This document shows positions 45,717 through 47,085 of a DNA stretch of 47,085 bases, one piece after another; within the stretch, counting starts at the first letter, position 1; every line of letters begins with the position of its first letter. The position numbers and the translations under genes were made by a program. The DNA comes from Candidatus Nomurabacteria bacterium RIFCSPLOWO2_01_FULL_39_18 (GTDB lineage Bacteria; Patescibacteriota; Minisyncoccia; Phycocordibacterales; UBA9973), in assembly GCA_001787005.1 (NCBI GenBank), contig MFUV01000013.1, positions 483 to 47,567 of the forward strand, given 5' to 3'. The notes beneath the pieces were generated by a model. It had not been told where the DNA came from, did not search any database, and saw only the letters and a program-made list of their open reading frames with translations.

Positions 45717-46985
45717 CTAAAATTTTAGTATTTTAGAGAATTTAGCCTTTTTCTTGAACGGCCCAATAAGCGCCAGGTTTAGTTTGTTGTTTTTGAAAAT
45801 ATCTTTGGATAAATTTTGTATTTGGCTGGCTGAAACTTTGCGGATTTCTTTCGCTTTTTCAATCGTGCTCTTCATTTCCCCCTTCAAGAGTTCTTGCCCG
45901 CCGTAAAAATTCGCAATGTCATCGGAGGACTCGAGAGAGAGCTTCATGTTGCCTATCAGGCACTCCTTTACTTTATCCAACTCTTCTGGACTTACTTTAA
46001 AACTTTTTAATTTCCTGCATTCTTCGAGCACCGCGTAAATAACTTCTTCGATTCTTTTATTATCCACCCCAGCAGAAATCTGAAACACTCCATGGTCAGT
46101 ATAGGCATCGTTGTAAGCGCGGACATAGTACCCCACTCCCATTTCCTCGCGAAGCTTCACGAAAAGCCTCGAGCTCATTCCTCCGCCCAAGACCCCGCCC
46201 AAGACCGAGAGAATTGCGCTCTTTTTGTTGAATAAATTTAAACTCCGCACACCTAAGACAAAGTGTGTTTGATCCGTCTTTTTAAAATTAACCAGAAACT
46301 GCGGTCTTTTTTGTTTTTCTTTCACGCCCGTTTTATGGATTTTCTTGCCACGCTCCACTTTGCTAAAAATTTTATTTACTTCACTCAAGACTTGCCCTTC
46401 TGTCACAGCCCCCGCCACTAAGAGCACTGTAGCTTCCGGCAGATAATGCTCCTTCTTGTAGGTGACAAAATCATCTCGTTTCATACTTAAAATATTTTTC
46501 TTCTCGCCGGCAATATTCCAGCCAGCCGGCTGGTCGCCATAAAGCAGTTTCAAAAACAAATCCTGCACATGCCTCTGGGGCATATCTTCGTACATATTTA
46601 TCTCTTCGATGATTACGCCTTTTTCTTTTTGTATTTCTGCATCTGGAAAAGTCGAATTCAGATATATGTCTGAAATAATATCAAAGATTTTCTTGAAATG
46701 TTTCGCATCGGACTTGGCATAATAGCCCGTATATTCTTGCGCTGTGAAAGCGTTGTACTGGCTTCCGAGAGCGTCTAACTCCTTTGAAATATCAACGGCT
46801 TTCGGCCTTTTTACTGTTCCCTTGAAACACATATGTTCTAGAAAATGCGAGATGCCGTTCACTTTTTTTATTTCGTACTTTGATCCGGCTTCTACCAAGA
46901 CCAAAACCGTCACTGTCGGGTTGTCTTTCATTGGGATAGTCACAACCCGTAAGCCATTTTGTAAAATCTTTTTTGAGAATTTCAT
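45717..46985 (-). CDS. M16 family zinc metallopeptidase (processing-peptidase-like)
   Basis: NGISHFLEHMCFKGT (HxxEH), GGVLGGGMSSRLFVKLREEMGVGYYVRA. Confidence 0.92.
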   Translation of the reverse strand: MKFSKKILQNGLRVVTIPMKDNPTVTVLVLVEAGSKYEIKKVNGISHFLEHMCFKGTVKRPKAVDISKELDALGSQYNAFTAQEYTGYYAKSDAKHFKKIFDIISDIYLNSTFPDAEIQKEKGVIIEEINMYEDMPQRHVQDLFLKLLYGDQPAGWNIAGEKKNILSMKRDDFVTYKKEHYLPEATVLLVAGAVTEGQVLSEVNKIFSKVERGKKIHKTGVKEKQKRPQFLVNFKKTDQTHFVLGVRSLNLFNKKSAILSVLGGVLGGGMSSRLFVKLREEMGVGYYVRAYNDAYTDHGVFQISAGVDNKRIEEVIYAVLEECRKLKSFKVSPEELDKVKECLIGNMKLSLESSDDIANFYGGQELLKGEMKSTIEKAKEIRKVSASQIQNLSKDIFKNNKLNLALIGPFKKKAKFSKILKF

Positions 46986-47009
46986 AATTTAAATATACTA
47001 GCATAAAAG

Positions 47010-47067
47010 CACCCCCTCCGCCTTTGGCACCTCCCCCTTAGCTAAGGGGGAGGCTGGCTAGGGGTAC
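47010..47067. repeat. GC-rich palindromic repeat with a 24-nt perfect palindrome core
   Basis: gcaccccctccgcctttggcacctcccccttagctaagggggaggctggctaggggtacc; core cctcccccttagctaagggggagg (47030-47053). Confidence 0.8.
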
Positions 47068-47085
47068 CAGTTGAATAATGGGAGG

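Overview
AT-rich bacterial chromosome segment. Gene content and small-genome style point to Patescibacteria/CPR, Parcubacteria-like (inference). Left to right: (1) 5' part of a minus-strand 23S rRNA gene with no 16S upstream, its own promoter, a leader with attenuator-like pairing, and a 132-nt insertion-type hairpin in domain I. (2) Housekeeping genes: MscS-like protein, purH, rplJ-rplL with an L10-type leader. (3) A ~24-kb surface polysaccharide locus at about 5.8-29.3 kb, with a plus-strand half (sugar transferase, flippase, rfbA/rfbC/rfbB, several glycosyltransferases including two unusual fusions) and a mostly minus-strand half (ahcY, GDP-fucose genes, fucosyltransferase, two Wzy/WaaL-like proteins). 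(4) A large acidic secreted PG-binding-domain protein, possibly an S-layer candidate, with a long 5' UTR. (5) ftsK, recA, efp, rpsF-ssb-rpsR, tatD, metG, an AI-2E-type permease, a RelE-like toxin-antitoxin pair and an M16 peptidase. The most notable hidden structure is in 36.5-47 kb: a dispersed family of GC-rich ~40-45 nt palindromic repeats. Copies flank two different DUF559 (Vsr-fold nuclease-like) genes as inverted pairs, each gene with its own repeat subfamily. Other copies sit in frame inside recA and metG, or abut the stop codons of tatD and metG. I propose this as a nuclease/palindromic-repeat mobile system, comparable in logic to RAYT/REP elements and Rickettsia palindromic elements. 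A second notable structure is a ~1.1-kb toxin-antitoxin segment bracketed by a 92-nt duplication of the 5' end of the adjacent permease gene.
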